IMG/VR virus record: IMGVR_UViG_3300017989_000062
Coordinates: 1-64,000 of that record
Length of the DNA: 64,000 nt
Reading direction: 5' to 3' (one strand)
From: a virus
The position numbers and the translations under genes are program-made. The first letter of the stretch is position 1, and the number at the start of each line of letters is the position of its first letter. The notes below the pieces were generated by a model. That model saw nothing but the letters and a program-made list of their open reading frames with translations, ran no database searches and was not told where the DNA came from. This document shows, in pieces, positions 1 through 6,607 of this stretch.

Positions 1-231
1 TAATCTTAACTTTGTAATGCAAGGATGTTTAATTTTACCAGTTCTAAAACCAGACCCGGTTAAGTAGTTCATTGTTATCTTGATCTTGTCATTACTTGTT
101 TTATGTATAGGACCAAGATATTTCCTGAGTTGAGCGCAGCACCATTCTGGTTTCTTACTCCACTGTCCGAGCAATTTTTTTCTAACTGCTTGCCACTCTT
201 TGTCCTTTACAAGCTCTGACATTTTGCTCAT
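1..231 (-). CDS. hypothetical protein, 3' part cut by window edge
   Basis: Open for 77 codons from the ATG at 231 to the left edge, so the C-terminus is missing. The start overlaps the stop of the upstream gene as TAATG, typical of translational coupling. The product is basic with a WCCAQLRKYLGP segment; I recognise no family. It is the most downstream gene seen in the leftward unit. Confidence 0.7.
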   Translation of the reverse strand, partial: MSKMSELVKDKEWQAVRKKLLGQWSKKPEWCCAQLRKYLGPIHKTSNDKIKITMNYLTGSGFRTGKIKHPCITKLRL

Positions 232-935
232 TATTTTACCTCGGCTGTGACCTTTTTGTAATAATCTTGCGGTTCTACAATAACTCTACCTGAACCATTA
301 CATTCCCCACATGTAAAGTATTGTCGTAAAGCAAAAACTTTTCCACTTCCCCGACAAGTAGGACATTGTCTCTTCACTTGGAAGACCTTTTTAACAGGAA
401 TGGTTAGTTTAACTTCTTTCTCACTATCCCATGAATGTTCTTCACCACCCATCCCCATTGTCACTTTCTCTGTGATATGGGTTCTGACTACAACCTGTTT
501 TTTGTCAGCGATGTATTTTTCAAAATGACACCACTGTTTTCCTTCGAGTTTCTTATGTGTTACCTCACATTGAGACCACCCACAGAGTTTTTCAAATAAA
601 CACCAGTTGGTTGGCTTAGGTTTTGGTTTATCATATTTGAAGACTAACTCAATCTTACTTCTCCAATCATGGTGTTTATCACAGATCATTTTACTACTCA
701 AGAATTCTTCACACCCTTCCATTTTTCCAAGAGCATCAAGAAGTTGAATGATAATTCCATTTGCAGTCTGACTTGAAAGAATAAACTTTCTGGTTCCTTT
801 TTTGTCCTCTACGTCAAAGTGAATATTACTAGATTGAATTTCGTCCAACTCTACTGTTTGATCTCTTCCAAGATACAAATTCCTTATCCAAAAATTGTCA
901 GTTTCATTTTCTCTTATACCGTATTTTTCACTCAT
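231..935 (-). CDS. protein with DnaJ-type zinc-binding motif
   Basis: A 234-residue protein. Near the C-terminus (about 190-220) it has CPTCRGSGK followed by CGECNGSGR, two CxxCxGxG half-motifs that form one DnaJ-type zinc centre. The N-terminal 180 residues are not recognised. There is no J domain, so it is not a full DnaJ. A second phage protein (47190-47603) carries the same kind of motif. A GGAGA site lies about 10 nt upstream of the ATG. Role unknown; a protein- or RNA-binding zinc module is plausible. Confidence 0.8.
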   Translation of the reverse strand: MSEKYGIRENETDNFWIRNLYLGRDQTVELDEIQSSNIHFDVEDKKGTRKFILSSQTANGIIIQLLDALGKMEGCEEFLSSKMICDKHHDWRSKIELVFKYDKPKPKPTNWCLFEKLCGWSQCEVTHKKLEGKQWCHFEKYIADKKQVVVRTHITEKVTMGMGGEEHSWDSEKEVKLTIPVKKVFQVKRQCPTCRGSGKVFALRQYFTCGECNGSGRVIVEPQDYYKKVTAEVK

Positions 936-950
936 TTCGCCAGTTCTCCT

Positions 951-1139
951 TTACCACCCCCAAAACCATTCAATGATCCAAATACCAGCGAGAAAAATCC
1001 ATGGAAGAAATCTCATGAATTTATCTCCTGTTCTATTCCAAATCAGTTTGATTGTATCATGATATTCTTTATTTTCATCACAACCTTCTCGACACGTTGG
1101 TGAAATAATACACCATTTACATGGATCCCTAAATCTCAT
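951..1139 (-). CDS. small Cys-rich membrane protein
   Basis: A 62-residue protein with an N-terminal CxxC..C...C segment (residues 7-20) and a C-terminal hydrophobic, Trp-rich helix (about 44-62) that looks like a membrane anchor. AAAGGA precedes the ATG at good spacing, supporting expression. It lies between a tRNA-Ser gene and the DnaJ-zinc gene. No family recognised. Confidence 0.6.
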   Translation of the reverse strand: MRFRDPCKWCIISPTCREGCDENKEYHDTIKLIWNRTGDKFMRFLPWIFLAGIWIIEWFWGW

Positions 1140-1152
1140 TTGAATCCTTTCG

Positions 1153-1241
1153 TGGCGGTGAGGACAGGATTTGAACCTGCAAGAGCTGTTAACTCAATCA
1201 GTTTAGCAAACTGACGCCTTTACCGACTCGGCCACCTCACC
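1153..1241 (-). tRNA. tRNA-Ser(GCU)
   Basis: An 89-nt class II tRNA with a long variable arm. The acceptor stem GGTGAGG pairs with CCTCACC, followed by G and an encoded CCA. The anticodon loop reads TTGCTAA, anticodon GCT, decoding AGC/AGU. The T-arm is canonical. Confidence 0.95.
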
Positions 1242-1380
1242 TGTATGTTAAAAAAAATGCCATTATAACTAACAACCATAAAAACATTTCAGGCCTCACA
1301 CCAGCAACCATTGTATTTCTAATTGCCAGCCACCATAACCGCATGAACTTCCAATAATACAACTCAAGTAATTTAAACAT
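1237..1380 (-). CDS. possible 47-aa membrane peptide
   Basis: An ATG at 1380 opens 47 codons rich in Trp, Leu and Ile (MFKLLELYYWKF... MFLWLLVIMAFFL), likely one or two membrane segments. The TGA stop lies inside the 5' end of tRNA-Ser(GCU). No clear Shine-Dalgarno site is present; the upstream 18 nt are the 3' arm of the inverted repeat around hsp20. It may be chance, but two other genes here also end inside RNA genes. Confidence 0.35.
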   Translation of the reverse strand: MFKLLELYYWKFMRLWWLAIRNTMVAGVRPEMFLWLLVIMAFFLTYR

Positions 1381-1381
1381 A

Positions 1382-1399
1382 GGGACTCACGGTCAGTCA
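1382..1399. repeat. inverted-repeat arm downstream of hsp20
   Basis: An 18-nt sequence just after the hsp20 stop that is the reverse complement of 1956-1973 with one difference. At the RNA level the difference is a G-U pair, so the 5' and 3' ends of the hsp20 message could form an 18-bp stem around the whole gene. Confidence 0.75.
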
Positions 1400-1407
1400 G
1401 ATAGATG

Positions 1408-1935
1408 TTAATTGATGTCGATTGTGAGAGAACCTTTTCTTACCTCAACCTTTTCTTTCTCGAAGGTGAGTGTTAATATACCGTTCTCAAATACTGCTGC
1501 AACACCGTTGGTGTTGATTTTCTCAGGGAATTTGATAACTCTCTTAAAAGTCCTTTGAGAGACTTCTTGCATGAGATATCGTCCCTTTTCCTCTTGTTGA
1601 TCTTCTTTCGTTGCTTGCAAGAATAATACATTATCCTTGAGTTCAACATGGATGTCATCTTTTGAGAAACCAGCAAGAGCGAATTCAGCAATGTACTGAG
1701 TGTCAGTTTCTCGAATGTTGCCTTTGGGTAAAGTTGATCTTGGCTGCATACGTTTAAATATCTTCTTTGTCACTGGTGGTGTTACCCAACCATCATCAAA
1801 GAAACTTCCAAATGCATCACCAAATGTTTCGAACAGTCCTTCGAACTGGTCGAAGAGATCATCAAAACGATCAAAAGCAACGAGTCCATCCATTGGATCT
1901 GACTTCTTTACTAGATCTTTTGTTTCTTTACTCAT
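1408..1935 (-). CDS. Hsp20 / alpha-crystallin small heat-shock protein
   Basis: A 175-residue small heat-shock protein, an ATP-independent holdase that binds unfolding proteins. The alpha-crystallin domain covers about residues 75-165 (IRETDTQYIAEFALAGFSKDD... VRKGSLTIDIN), with an I-x-I-type end for oligomer contacts. The N-terminal part is Phe/Asp-rich, as in class A sHsps. I chose the ATG at 1935 because AGGAGG lies 8 nt upstream; a longer frame runs back into the tRNA-Asp gene and is not credible. The gene is bracketed by complementary 18-nt sequences. Confidence 0.95.
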   Translation of the reverse strand: MSKETKDLVKKSDPMDGLVAFDRFDDLFDQFEGLFETFGDAFGSFFDDGWVTPPVTKKIFKRMQPRSTLPKGNIRETDTQYIAEFALAGFSKDDIHVELKDNVLFLQATKEDQQEEKGRYLMQEVSQRTFKRVIKFPEKINTNGVAAVFENGILTLTFEKEKVEVRKGSLTIDIN

Positions 1936-1955
1936 GGTCTTTCCTCCTGTTTGAG

Positions 1956-1973
1956 TGACCGACCGTGAGTCCC
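1956..1973. repeat. inverted-repeat arm in hsp20 5' leader
   Basis: Partner of 1382-1399, located directly upstream of the hsp20 ribosome-binding site. The RNA pairing spans 18 bp with one G-U. The sequence ends in GTGAGTCCC. Confidence 0.75.
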
Positions 1974-2017
1974 AAATTTTAGTTATTGTTGATTTAAACA
2001 TTTTTGATTTCTTTCTA

Positions 2018-2094
2018 TGGCGGCTCCGACCGGGTTCGAACCGGCAGTAACGCCGTGACAGGGCATCGTGTTGACCGATTAACACTACGGAGCC
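2018..2094 (-). tRNA. tRNA-Asp(GUC)
   Basis: 77 nt; acceptor GGCTCCG pairs with CGGAGCC; encoded CCA; anticodon loop CTGTCAC gives GUC. The T-loop TTCGAAC is canonical. Confidence 0.95.
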
Positions 2095-2164
2095 TAAAAT
2101 TGGATTTTACTAATAGAGGGGAGTTTTGTCTTCCCTCTTTAACCAAGAAGGAAGTCAGACTATC

Positions 2165-2287
2165 TTAAGATGTGATTCCTTCGTGGGTTGTTGGTTCAAT
2201 ACTATCTGTTGCTGGAACCATATAACCGGTATGTGCGCAGGCGTTCTCACTAAACCATCTCGGTGATTTTAATTTGAGTGCTTGCAT
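2165..2287 (-). CDS. 40-aa hypothetical protein
   Basis: The ATG at 2287 is preceded by GGAGG at good spacing and opens 40 codons (MQALKLKSPRWFSENACAH... THEGITS). The strong ribosome-binding site is the main support. No family or membrane segment is seen. Downstream GAAGGAA...TTCCTTC and AGAGGG...CCCTCT pairs could fold near the message end. Confidence 0.6.
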   Translation of the reverse strand: MQALKLKSPRWFSENACAHTGYMVPATDSIEPTTHEGITS

Positions 2288-2341
2288 TACTACCTCCACA
2301 TACGACTATTATTTATATTATGTTCTTGTTACAAATGAATA

Positions 2342-2662
2342 TTACACTTCTGTTTGTTTCTCGGGTTCGACTAGTTTCCAACCCTTCTTTTTCATATCCT
2401 TTTTGATCTTTGAGTGTGTTTCTGGAATATCCTCACAATACGAAACCCTAATTGAATCGTGAATTAAAATTAACTCAGCTCTGGTATCATATAACAAAGA
2501 TTCAATCCAGAAATGTTCTTTATTTTCTAATAACAAAGATGTGTGAAGAACAGGCATATAAAGAAAGTCATCATATTTCTCAAAATGATATCGAACATCT
2601 TTAGATCCACTGTTCTCGCGAATGTAAACTGTTTTGATTAGTTTTGTAGTTATCAACCCCAT
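2342..2662 (-). CDS. hypothetical protein
   Basis: 106 residues, mixed composition, with no recognised domain. Two ATGs lie six bases apart; I chose the inner one (2662) because AAAGGA is correctly spaced only for it. It sits between a short ORF and the tRNA-Ser(CGA)/tRNA-Leu(CAA) pair. Confidence 0.6.
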   Translation of the reverse strand: MGLITTKLIKTVYIRENSGSKDVRYHFEKYDDFLYMPVLHTSLLLENKEHFWIESLLYDTRAELILIHDSIRVSYCEDIPETHSKIKKDMKKKGWKLVEPEKQTEV

Positions 2663-2677
2663 TGACATTCCTTTCAG

Positions 2678-2764
2678 TGGCGGCGGGAACAGGAATCGAA
2701 CCTGCTACGCTTTTTTAGGACGCCCGACTTTTCGAGAGTCGTTATCCCCATGGATGACCCCGCC
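2678..2764 (-). tRNA. tRNA-Ser(CGA) with minimal D-arm
   Basis: 87 nt with encoded CCA; acceptor GGCGGGG pairs with TCCCGCC; anticodon stem CGACT/AGTCG with loop CTCGAAA gives CGA, reading UCG. It has a long variable arm. The D-region (TCATCCATGGGGATAA) can form only a 4-bp stem with a 4-nt loop, unlike normal tRNA-Ser. It shares this D-region exactly with tRNA-Ser(UGA). Confidence 0.88.
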
Positions 2765-2766
2765 TT

Positions 2767-2852
2767 TGGTGGCTAAGGAGGGAGTCGAACCCTCACGCCC
2801 AATGGACACTAGATTTTGAATCTAGCGCGTCTGCCAGTTCCGCCACTCAGCC
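2767..2852 (-). tRNA. tRNA-Leu(CAA)
   Basis: 86 nt; acceptor GGCTGAG/CTTAGCC, A discriminator and encoded CCA. Anticodon stem CTAGA/TCTAG with loop TTCAAAA gives CAA, reading UUG. Long variable arm as expected for Leu. It lies 2 nt upstream of tRNA-Ser(CGA), so the two are probably processed from one transcript. Confidence 0.95.
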
Positions 2853-3101
2853 TTGTTTTATTCGAATACCTGACCAGTTATAACCGCCTTCGCCCAGCAT
2901 TTTCTTTGCTGTCTCTCGCTCTTCTGGGTCTTTCCAAATAATGTAATGGCCATTGGCATCACAAAGAGCTTGCATTCCTTTTTCAACATTTTCCCAACAC
3001 ATCATACCTGGATGACTGCAATTTACCGTAGAATGGTCTAACGGGATTTCTGTAAAACCTTTACTCTCGATATCGCTTGCAAATGATAACTGACTGCCCA
3101 T
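2847..3101 (-). CDS. hypothetical protein ending inside tRNA-Leu
   Basis: 84 residues with two Cys-containing segments (NCSHPGMMCW and ALCDANG). The TGA stop is formed by the tRNA-Leu(CAA) 5' end, so message and tRNA overlap by 6 nt. A GGGAGA site precedes the ATG. No family recognised. Confidence 0.65.
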   Translation of the reverse strand: MGSQLSFASDIESKGFTEIPLDHSTVNCSHPGMMCWENVEKGMQALCDANGHYIIWKDPEERETAKKMLGEGGYNWSGIRIKQG

Positions 3102-3119
3102 TTATGTTTCTCCCTTCTC

Positions 3120-3377
3120 CTAGTATACTTTCACTCTCGTTAACTTTTCACAAGGAACACAAGTAAGACCAAGACCAGATTGATTGGCTGTACCAGTTTT
3201 CCTGCTTGCAATAGTTGCAAAACATAATCCAGTTCTTGAATCTTTAAAGTAAGTTAATTCCGTTGCCATTTTGATAGCATGGTCTCCATCAATTTTTGAA
3301 GGTTCCACTGAACATCCTGTAAGACTCAAAGACATCACCAAACCCATACACAATACCGCTAACAATACATATTTCAC
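3120..3377 (-). CDS. predicted lipoprotein
   Basis: 85 residues. The N-terminus is a short hydrophobic signal (about 2-20) ending in LTGC, a lipobox whose Cys at about 22 would be lipidated by signal peptidase II processing. The mature part is small with two CxxC-like cysteines near the end (CVPC). The start is GTG, with GAGGT upstream. A phage lipoprotein could act in the envelope, for example in superinfection exclusion, but nothing here shows that. Confidence 0.75.
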   Translation of the reverse strand: MKYVLLAVLCMGLVMSLSLTGCSVEPSKIDGDHAIKMATELTYFKDSRTGLCFATIASRKTGTANQSGLGLTCVPCEKLTRVKVY

Positions 3378-3427
3378 TTTTACCTCGCTTTCATTCTTAC
3401 TTTGGAGAAATTAGGATCTTGATATTC

Positions 3428-3580
3428 TTATGTTACTTCCCAAGATTTCAATTCTTCAACTCTCACCCAACCACATTCAAAACACGTTGTGACTTTTTTG
3501 AATTGGCCGTCAGGTATTGTTTCCGCAATTCCATTACACTTATGACAAGTTGGTTCTACAATCCAATGAGATTGCTCCAT
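3428..3580 (-). CDS. 50-aa zinc-ribbon protein
   Basis: Short ORF with CHKC at residues 12-15 and CFEC at about 33-36, a classic two-knuckle zinc ribbon. The ATG overlaps the upstream stop as TAATG, supporting coupled translation. Target unknown. Confidence 0.65.
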   Translation of the reverse strand: MEQSHWIVEPTCHKCNGIAETIPDGQFKKVTTCFECGWVRVEELKSWEVT

Positions 3581-3780
3581 TATCTTCTGCCTTTCTTTTT
3601 CTGTTTTTGTTGTCCAACGCGAATTTTATTTTTCTGTTCTTCTTCGATTTTTGTATGAGTAGCCATGTTACATTTTCCGAGTCGCCACTTTGCTTTTGGA
3701 TATAAATATACAGAACAATACCCTTCAGCAACTCGGATACAACCCTCGCACTCGTCTACTACCGGTAGTTTTTCTTCCAT
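3580..3780 (-). CDS. small Cys-rich basic protein
   Basis: 66 residues. The pattern CEGC-x8-C-x15-C (residues 11-38) followed by a Lys/Arg/Gln-rich tail suggests a zinc site plus a nucleic-acid-binding tail. GGAGG sits 6 nt before the ATG. The arrangement resembles small phage and prophage proteins of unknown function; assigned from composition only. Confidence 0.7.
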   Translation of the reverse strand: MEEKLPVVDECEGCIRVAEGYCSVYLYPKAKWRLGKCNMATHTKIEEEQKNKIRVGQQKQKKKGRR

Positions 3781-3791
3781 TGGTCCTCCTT

Positions 3792-4169
3792 TTACATCCA
3801 GTGACCAAAATCATTGAGATGAGGAATATCAAACTCATATTCATCACCACCCCACTGATATGGTTTTTCTTTTGTAGTTTCCTCTTGTGTTACTTCTGGA
3901 TTTTGCTTCTTTTGATAAGCTTTTACCCATCTTGAATTAGGATTAGTTGATGTACAACTAACCAGTTCAATCTCATCACGCCAATCAACTGTTTCTTCCC
4001 GTTTCCATTTAAGAGATGCAAAACATCTGAAACATTGATCTGGTAACTCATCCTCCCAAACTTTAACTGGTTTGACAGGGTCATGTTCTAATCTATGCGC
4101 CAAAACTGGCGCTCCACAAACAGTTCATGTATCATCAGGAACAATAGCCTGTAGTATTCGCATGAACAT
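3792..4169 (-). CDS. zinc-ribbon-like protein with in-frame TGA (candidate selenoprotein or readthrough)
   Basis: From the ATG at 4169 (AAGGA 7 nt upstream) the frame reads MFMRILQAIVPDDT, then TGA (4127-4125), then TVCGAPVLAHRLEH and on to a TAA at 3792. If the TGA is read through, the product is 125 residues with x15-x-x-C18 and C46-x-x-C49, so the TGA occupies the place of the first Cys of a CxxC pair. The only start after the TGA is a TTG at 4103 with a poor site. Right after the TGA is a perfect 6-bp GC hairpin. Alternatives: a Cys-to-stop mutation, a sequence error, or UGA read as Trp. Confidence 0.55.
4097..4112 (-). promoter_or_regulatory. SECIS-like hairpin after in-frame TGA
   Basis: On the minus strand GCGCCA, loop GTTT, TGGCGC: a perfect 6-bp stem in AT-rich DNA. 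The apical loop starts 18 nt after the TGA and begins with G. This fits the general layout of bacterial SECIS elements (stem-loop a short distance after UGA with a G early in the loop). It could be chance. Confidence 0.4.
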
Positions 4170-4187
4170 AGATTCGTCCTTTCTAAT

Positions 4188-4248
4188 GGGAAATATATTT
4201 CACATTAACATACAAAATTGGCTATAACGGGAAATATATTTCACATTA
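4188..4248. repeat. 20-bp direct repeat upstream of the TGA-containing gene
   Basis: A 20-bp sequence beginning GGGAAATATATTTCAC and ending ATTA occurs at 4188-4207 and again at 4229-4248, 41 bp apart, in the leader of the gene starting at 4169. Tandem copies immediately upstream of a start suggest an operator or promoter element. Confidence 0.55.
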
Positions 4249-4261
4249 TAGCAATTTCAAA

Positions 4262-4385
4262 AATGGGAGTTAAACTCCCCATTAAGCGAGGTTAAGGGGT
4301 GTTATAACACCCATTTTCACTTTTCGTTAATGGGAGTAAAAAGGGGTGTTAACCCATAAAAAGCGAGCTAACACCCCTTAAAACA
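4262..4385. repeat. inverted-repeat cluster in intergenic DNA
   Basis: Contains the 16-bp perfect palindrome GGGTGTTATAACACCC (4297-4312), a 13-bp inverted repeat (TTAAGGGGTGTTA at 4292-4304 with its complement at 4369-4381), a further GGGGTGTTAACCC copy (about 4343-4355), and an AATGGGAGT/ACTCCC pair (4262-4282). No ORF is present. It could be regulator-binding sites, an origin-like element or a terminator cluster. Confidence 0.6.
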
Positions 4386-4397
4386 CCTGTTATAAAA

Positions 4398-4486
4398 TGG
4401 TGCGACTGAGAGGAATTGAACCTCCACGGACTTGCGTCCACTAGATCCTAAGTCTAGCGCGTATGCCTAGTTTCGCCACAGTCGCA
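4398..4486 (-). tRNA. tRNA-Leu(UAG)
   Basis: 89 nt; acceptor TGCGACT/AGTCGCA with encoded CCA; anticodon stem CTAGA/TCTAG with loop CTTAGGA gives UAG, reading CUN codons. Long variable arm. Confidence 0.95.
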
Positions 4487-4492
4487 TAGTTA

Positions 4493-4579
4493 GGTGCTAG
4501 AATCTACTCATACTACCCTCAAGCAATGTACCGCGCGATATACTGCTGTCTCGTTTAGTCATGTTGCAGCTCTAGCACC
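4493..4579 (-). other. possible structured 3' region closed by 9-bp inverted repeat
   Basis: GGTGCTAGA (4493-4501) is complementary to TCTAGCACC (4571-4579), which overlaps the end of the YqeY-like gene. The enclosed 69 nt contain no convincing gene. It may be an untranslated structure or tRNA-processing spacer. Confidence 0.3.
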
Positions 4580-4982
4580 AAGCTGACATTAAAACTTCTT
4601 TGACGTCATTTCCGTCTGCTTTTCCTTTGAGGTCCTTCATGATTGGACCCATTGCTTGCATCTTGTTTTTAAACTGAGACAGATCGACGTTGTCAGTTAT
4701 ATGTTTGAATATTTCATCTTTTGACATCATTTGAGGTAAATAAAATTCAACGATCTCAAGAAACGTTGTTGGTTTTCCATCTCCGATAACCTGGAGTTCA
4801 TTCTTTCTGAGTTTTCGGAGAATACCAATCATTTCTTCTTCCGTTGCTTCCTCCCCAGCCTTTTTGTTCAGCCTTGGAATCTCTCCGAGTATGACTCGAA
4901 TGGCATCTTTTCGATCTTGGTCATTTGTCATCATTGCAAGTTTCAATGCAACTCTGAGTTGTGTTTCAGTTAAACACATCAT
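4572..4982 (-). CDS. YqeY/GatB C-terminal-like protein
   Basis: 136 residues, all helical in character. The pattern (LRVALKLAMMTNDQDRKDAIRVILGEI... EEATEEEMIGILRKLRKN... MGPIMKDLKGKADGNDVKEVL) matches the YqeY family, related to the tRNA-binding tail of GatB. Family members are thought to act in tRNA-linked processes, though their exact role is unsettled. It begins with an ATGA overlap with the HNH gene and lies among tRNAs, which fits an RNA-related job. Confidence 0.85.
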   Translation of the reverse strand: MMCLTETQLRVALKLAMMTNDQDRKDAIRVILGEIPRLNKKAGEEATEEEMIGILRKLRKNELQVIGDGKPTTFLEIVEFYLPQMMSKDEIFKHITDNVDLSQFKNKMQAMGPIMKDLKGKADGNDVKEVLMSAWC

Positions 4983-5599
4983 CGTCTCCGTCCTTTCTTT
5001 TTCTTTCCCTTGCCGCCTCTACTCGGAATATGGAGTCGAATTGCAATGTCTCCAAGTGTTCTCAAGACTGCCATGTTCTGTTTGTATACTTGAGGGTCAA
5101 GATTCCTACAACAATGTTGATATTCCGGAGAATCAAGCCATTCAATATATTTCATATTGCCTCTTGTCTTGTTACATCGTCGACATGCTGAAACAAGATT
5201 CTCTTCAATACTTGGTCCACCATCTTCCCACAAGACCAGATGGTCAACTGTTAATGGTAAATCATCTCTTCCACAATATCGACATTTGTATCCATCACGT
5301 TTGTATACACGCCATGACACCATTTGATCGATTTGTCTTGCTGATTTACGAAGAATGATTTTAACAAGACCTGTTTCATCTTTACTCAAAACTTCTGTCT
5401 CTTGAAGATCGCTCTGTCGTAAAAAGGCTTTCCAGTCCTCATACGTCAACTCTAACCATACTAAATGGTCTAAGTCTAGTTCGGGAAGAGGAACCAGATA
5501 GGTGTTATCATTATCAGAAAGCATAATACCTGACATTTGAATGTCAGTCCCAAATTTTAATAGATCAAAGTCCTCCATTCGCTTGTGGCTAATGTCCAC
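4979..5599 (-). CDS. HNH endonuclease
   Basis: About 206 residues. The C-terminal half holds the HNH fold: CRYCGRDDLPLTVDHLVLWEDGG, then N and CRRCNKTRGN, with two zinc CxxC pairs and the DH of the beta-beta-alpha metal site. Likely a freestanding homing or nicking endonuclease. The GTG at 5599 is best spaced to AAAGGAG; an ATG at 5605 is too close, and a longer frame enters the tRNA-Leu gene. Four bases overlap the YqeY-like gene. Confidence 0.85.
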   Translation of the reverse strand: MDISHKRMEDFDLLKFGTDIQMSGIMLSDNDNTYLVPLPELDLDHLVWLELTYEDWKAFLRQSDLQETEVLSKDETGLVKIILRKSARQIDQMVSWRVYKRDGYKCRYCGRDDLPLTVDHLVLWEDGGPSIEENLVSACRRCNKTRGNMKYIEWLDSPEYQHCCRNLDPQVYKQNMAVLRTLGDIAIRLHIPSRGGKGKKKKGRRR

Positions 5600-5619
5600 T
5601 TTCATTCTCCTTTCAAAAA

Positions 5620-5707
5620 TGGTGGGCAAGGCGGGAGTTGAACCCGCACAGAGTCAAGCTCCGCAAGATTTTAAGTCTTGTGTGTCTACCAGTTTCACCA
5701 CTCGCCC
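5620..5707 (-). tRNA. tRNA-Leu(UAA)
   Basis: 88 nt; acceptor GGGCGAG/CTTGCCC, A discriminator, encoded CCA; anticodon stem CAAGA/TCTTG, loop CTTAAAA gives UAA (UUA/UUG). Long variable arm. Confidence 0.95.
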
Positions 5708-5796
5708 ATTAAGTTTACTTTTTCTTTAACTCCAGTCCATAATTAAACCACCACGACAATCCTTGTTTAATTTTAATCCAAAACCACAACAGATTA

Positions 5797-6603
5797 TCAA
5801 ATACTTTCACAACCAAAGATTTCTTCATCTTGCTCCCTCATACGTTGGACGAGTTGGTCTTCCATTTCTAACTCTCGAGTGATCTCATCACAAATCTTTT
5901 CAATCTTCTCAACTAGATCAGGTTTAATCAACATGATTGATCCAATAGCTATTTCTCTAACTCCAAGAAATTTAATTAAGTATTTAAGTTCGTCTATATT
6001 TGTGAACGAGCACCCAGACACATTCCAACCCTTTTTAATGAGGTGTTTCAAAAACCACCAATTTTCAAACTGAGCACCTTTTCCAGAAACTGCCCAACCA
6101 TCTCTAAACCAACTTTTCTTCCACACTGAATTCAATCGAATACCTTCAATTCGATCAAGGTCTTCAATTTTCTCGTCGAATTCATAATCACAACTTCCAA
6201 CTTTTAACCAAATTGGATGTCTTGATTCTGGTATTTGATGAATCTGTATCTTACGAAGTTTTGTATTGGGACATGAGATGTTAATTTCAATTCCTTTAAT
6301 CTCAAGTTTATCTAACTCGGAGACTATATAATCAACTTCTTCTTGGGTCCCTGCAATCGAAACAATTGCTCTTTCATTGGGTTTATAAAATTTTTCTTTC
6401 CAAATTTGAAATCCGGGATTGTGTAAAGCTACTTGGTTATATATAGATTTATTCCATCTCCATATTCTCCACGGATGTCCATTTTTGGGGTGAAGTGTTA
6501 TTGTTTTTGTGACAAAGGGAAATTTTGGAAATTCAAATAAATAATGCCACATATACCCTTCACCGTAATATCCCATTGCTCCTGCAGAATATACATATTT
6601 CAC
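5797..6603 (-). CDS. dihydroorotate dehydrogenase-like flavoprotein
   Basis: 268 residues with the TIM-barrel pattern of PyrD-type enzymes, which oxidise dihydroorotate to orotate with FMN. It has GIEINISCPNT (around 118-128), where the motif includes a catalytic-loop residue, then WLKVG, and a late phosphate-binding region (VREIAIGSIMLIKPDL). It is shorter than typical PyrD, and the middle (WKKSWFRDGWAVSGKGAQFENW) is divergent, so the substrate may differ. The GTG start at 6603 has GGGAG 7 nt upstream, 4 nt after the previous gene's stop. No other pyrimidine-synthesis gene is nearby. Confidence 0.7.
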   Translation of the reverse strand: MKYVYSAGAMGYYGEGYMWHYLFEFPKFPFVTKTITLHPKNGHPWRIWRWNKSIYNQVALHNPGFQIWKEKFYKPNERAIVSIAGTQEEVDYIVSELDKLEIKGIEINISCPNTKLRKIQIHQIPESRHPIWLKVGSCDYEFDEKIEDLDRIEGIRLNSVWKKSWFRDGWAVSGKGAQFENWWFLKHLIKKGWNVSGCSFTNIDELKYLIKFLGVREIAIGSIMLIKPDLVEKIEKICDEITRELEMEDQLVQRMREQDEEIFGCESI

Positions 6604-6607
6604 ATGT

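Noticed and set aside
4497-4562. 21-codon ORF on the minus strand after the YqeY-like gene
   Set aside because: No ribosome-binding site and it lies inside a possible structured spacer; too short to support.
5600-5629. Upstream extension of the HNH gene from a TTG at 5629
   Set aside because: It would start inside tRNA-Leu(UAA) and lacks a ribosome-binding site; the GTG at 5599 is well placed.
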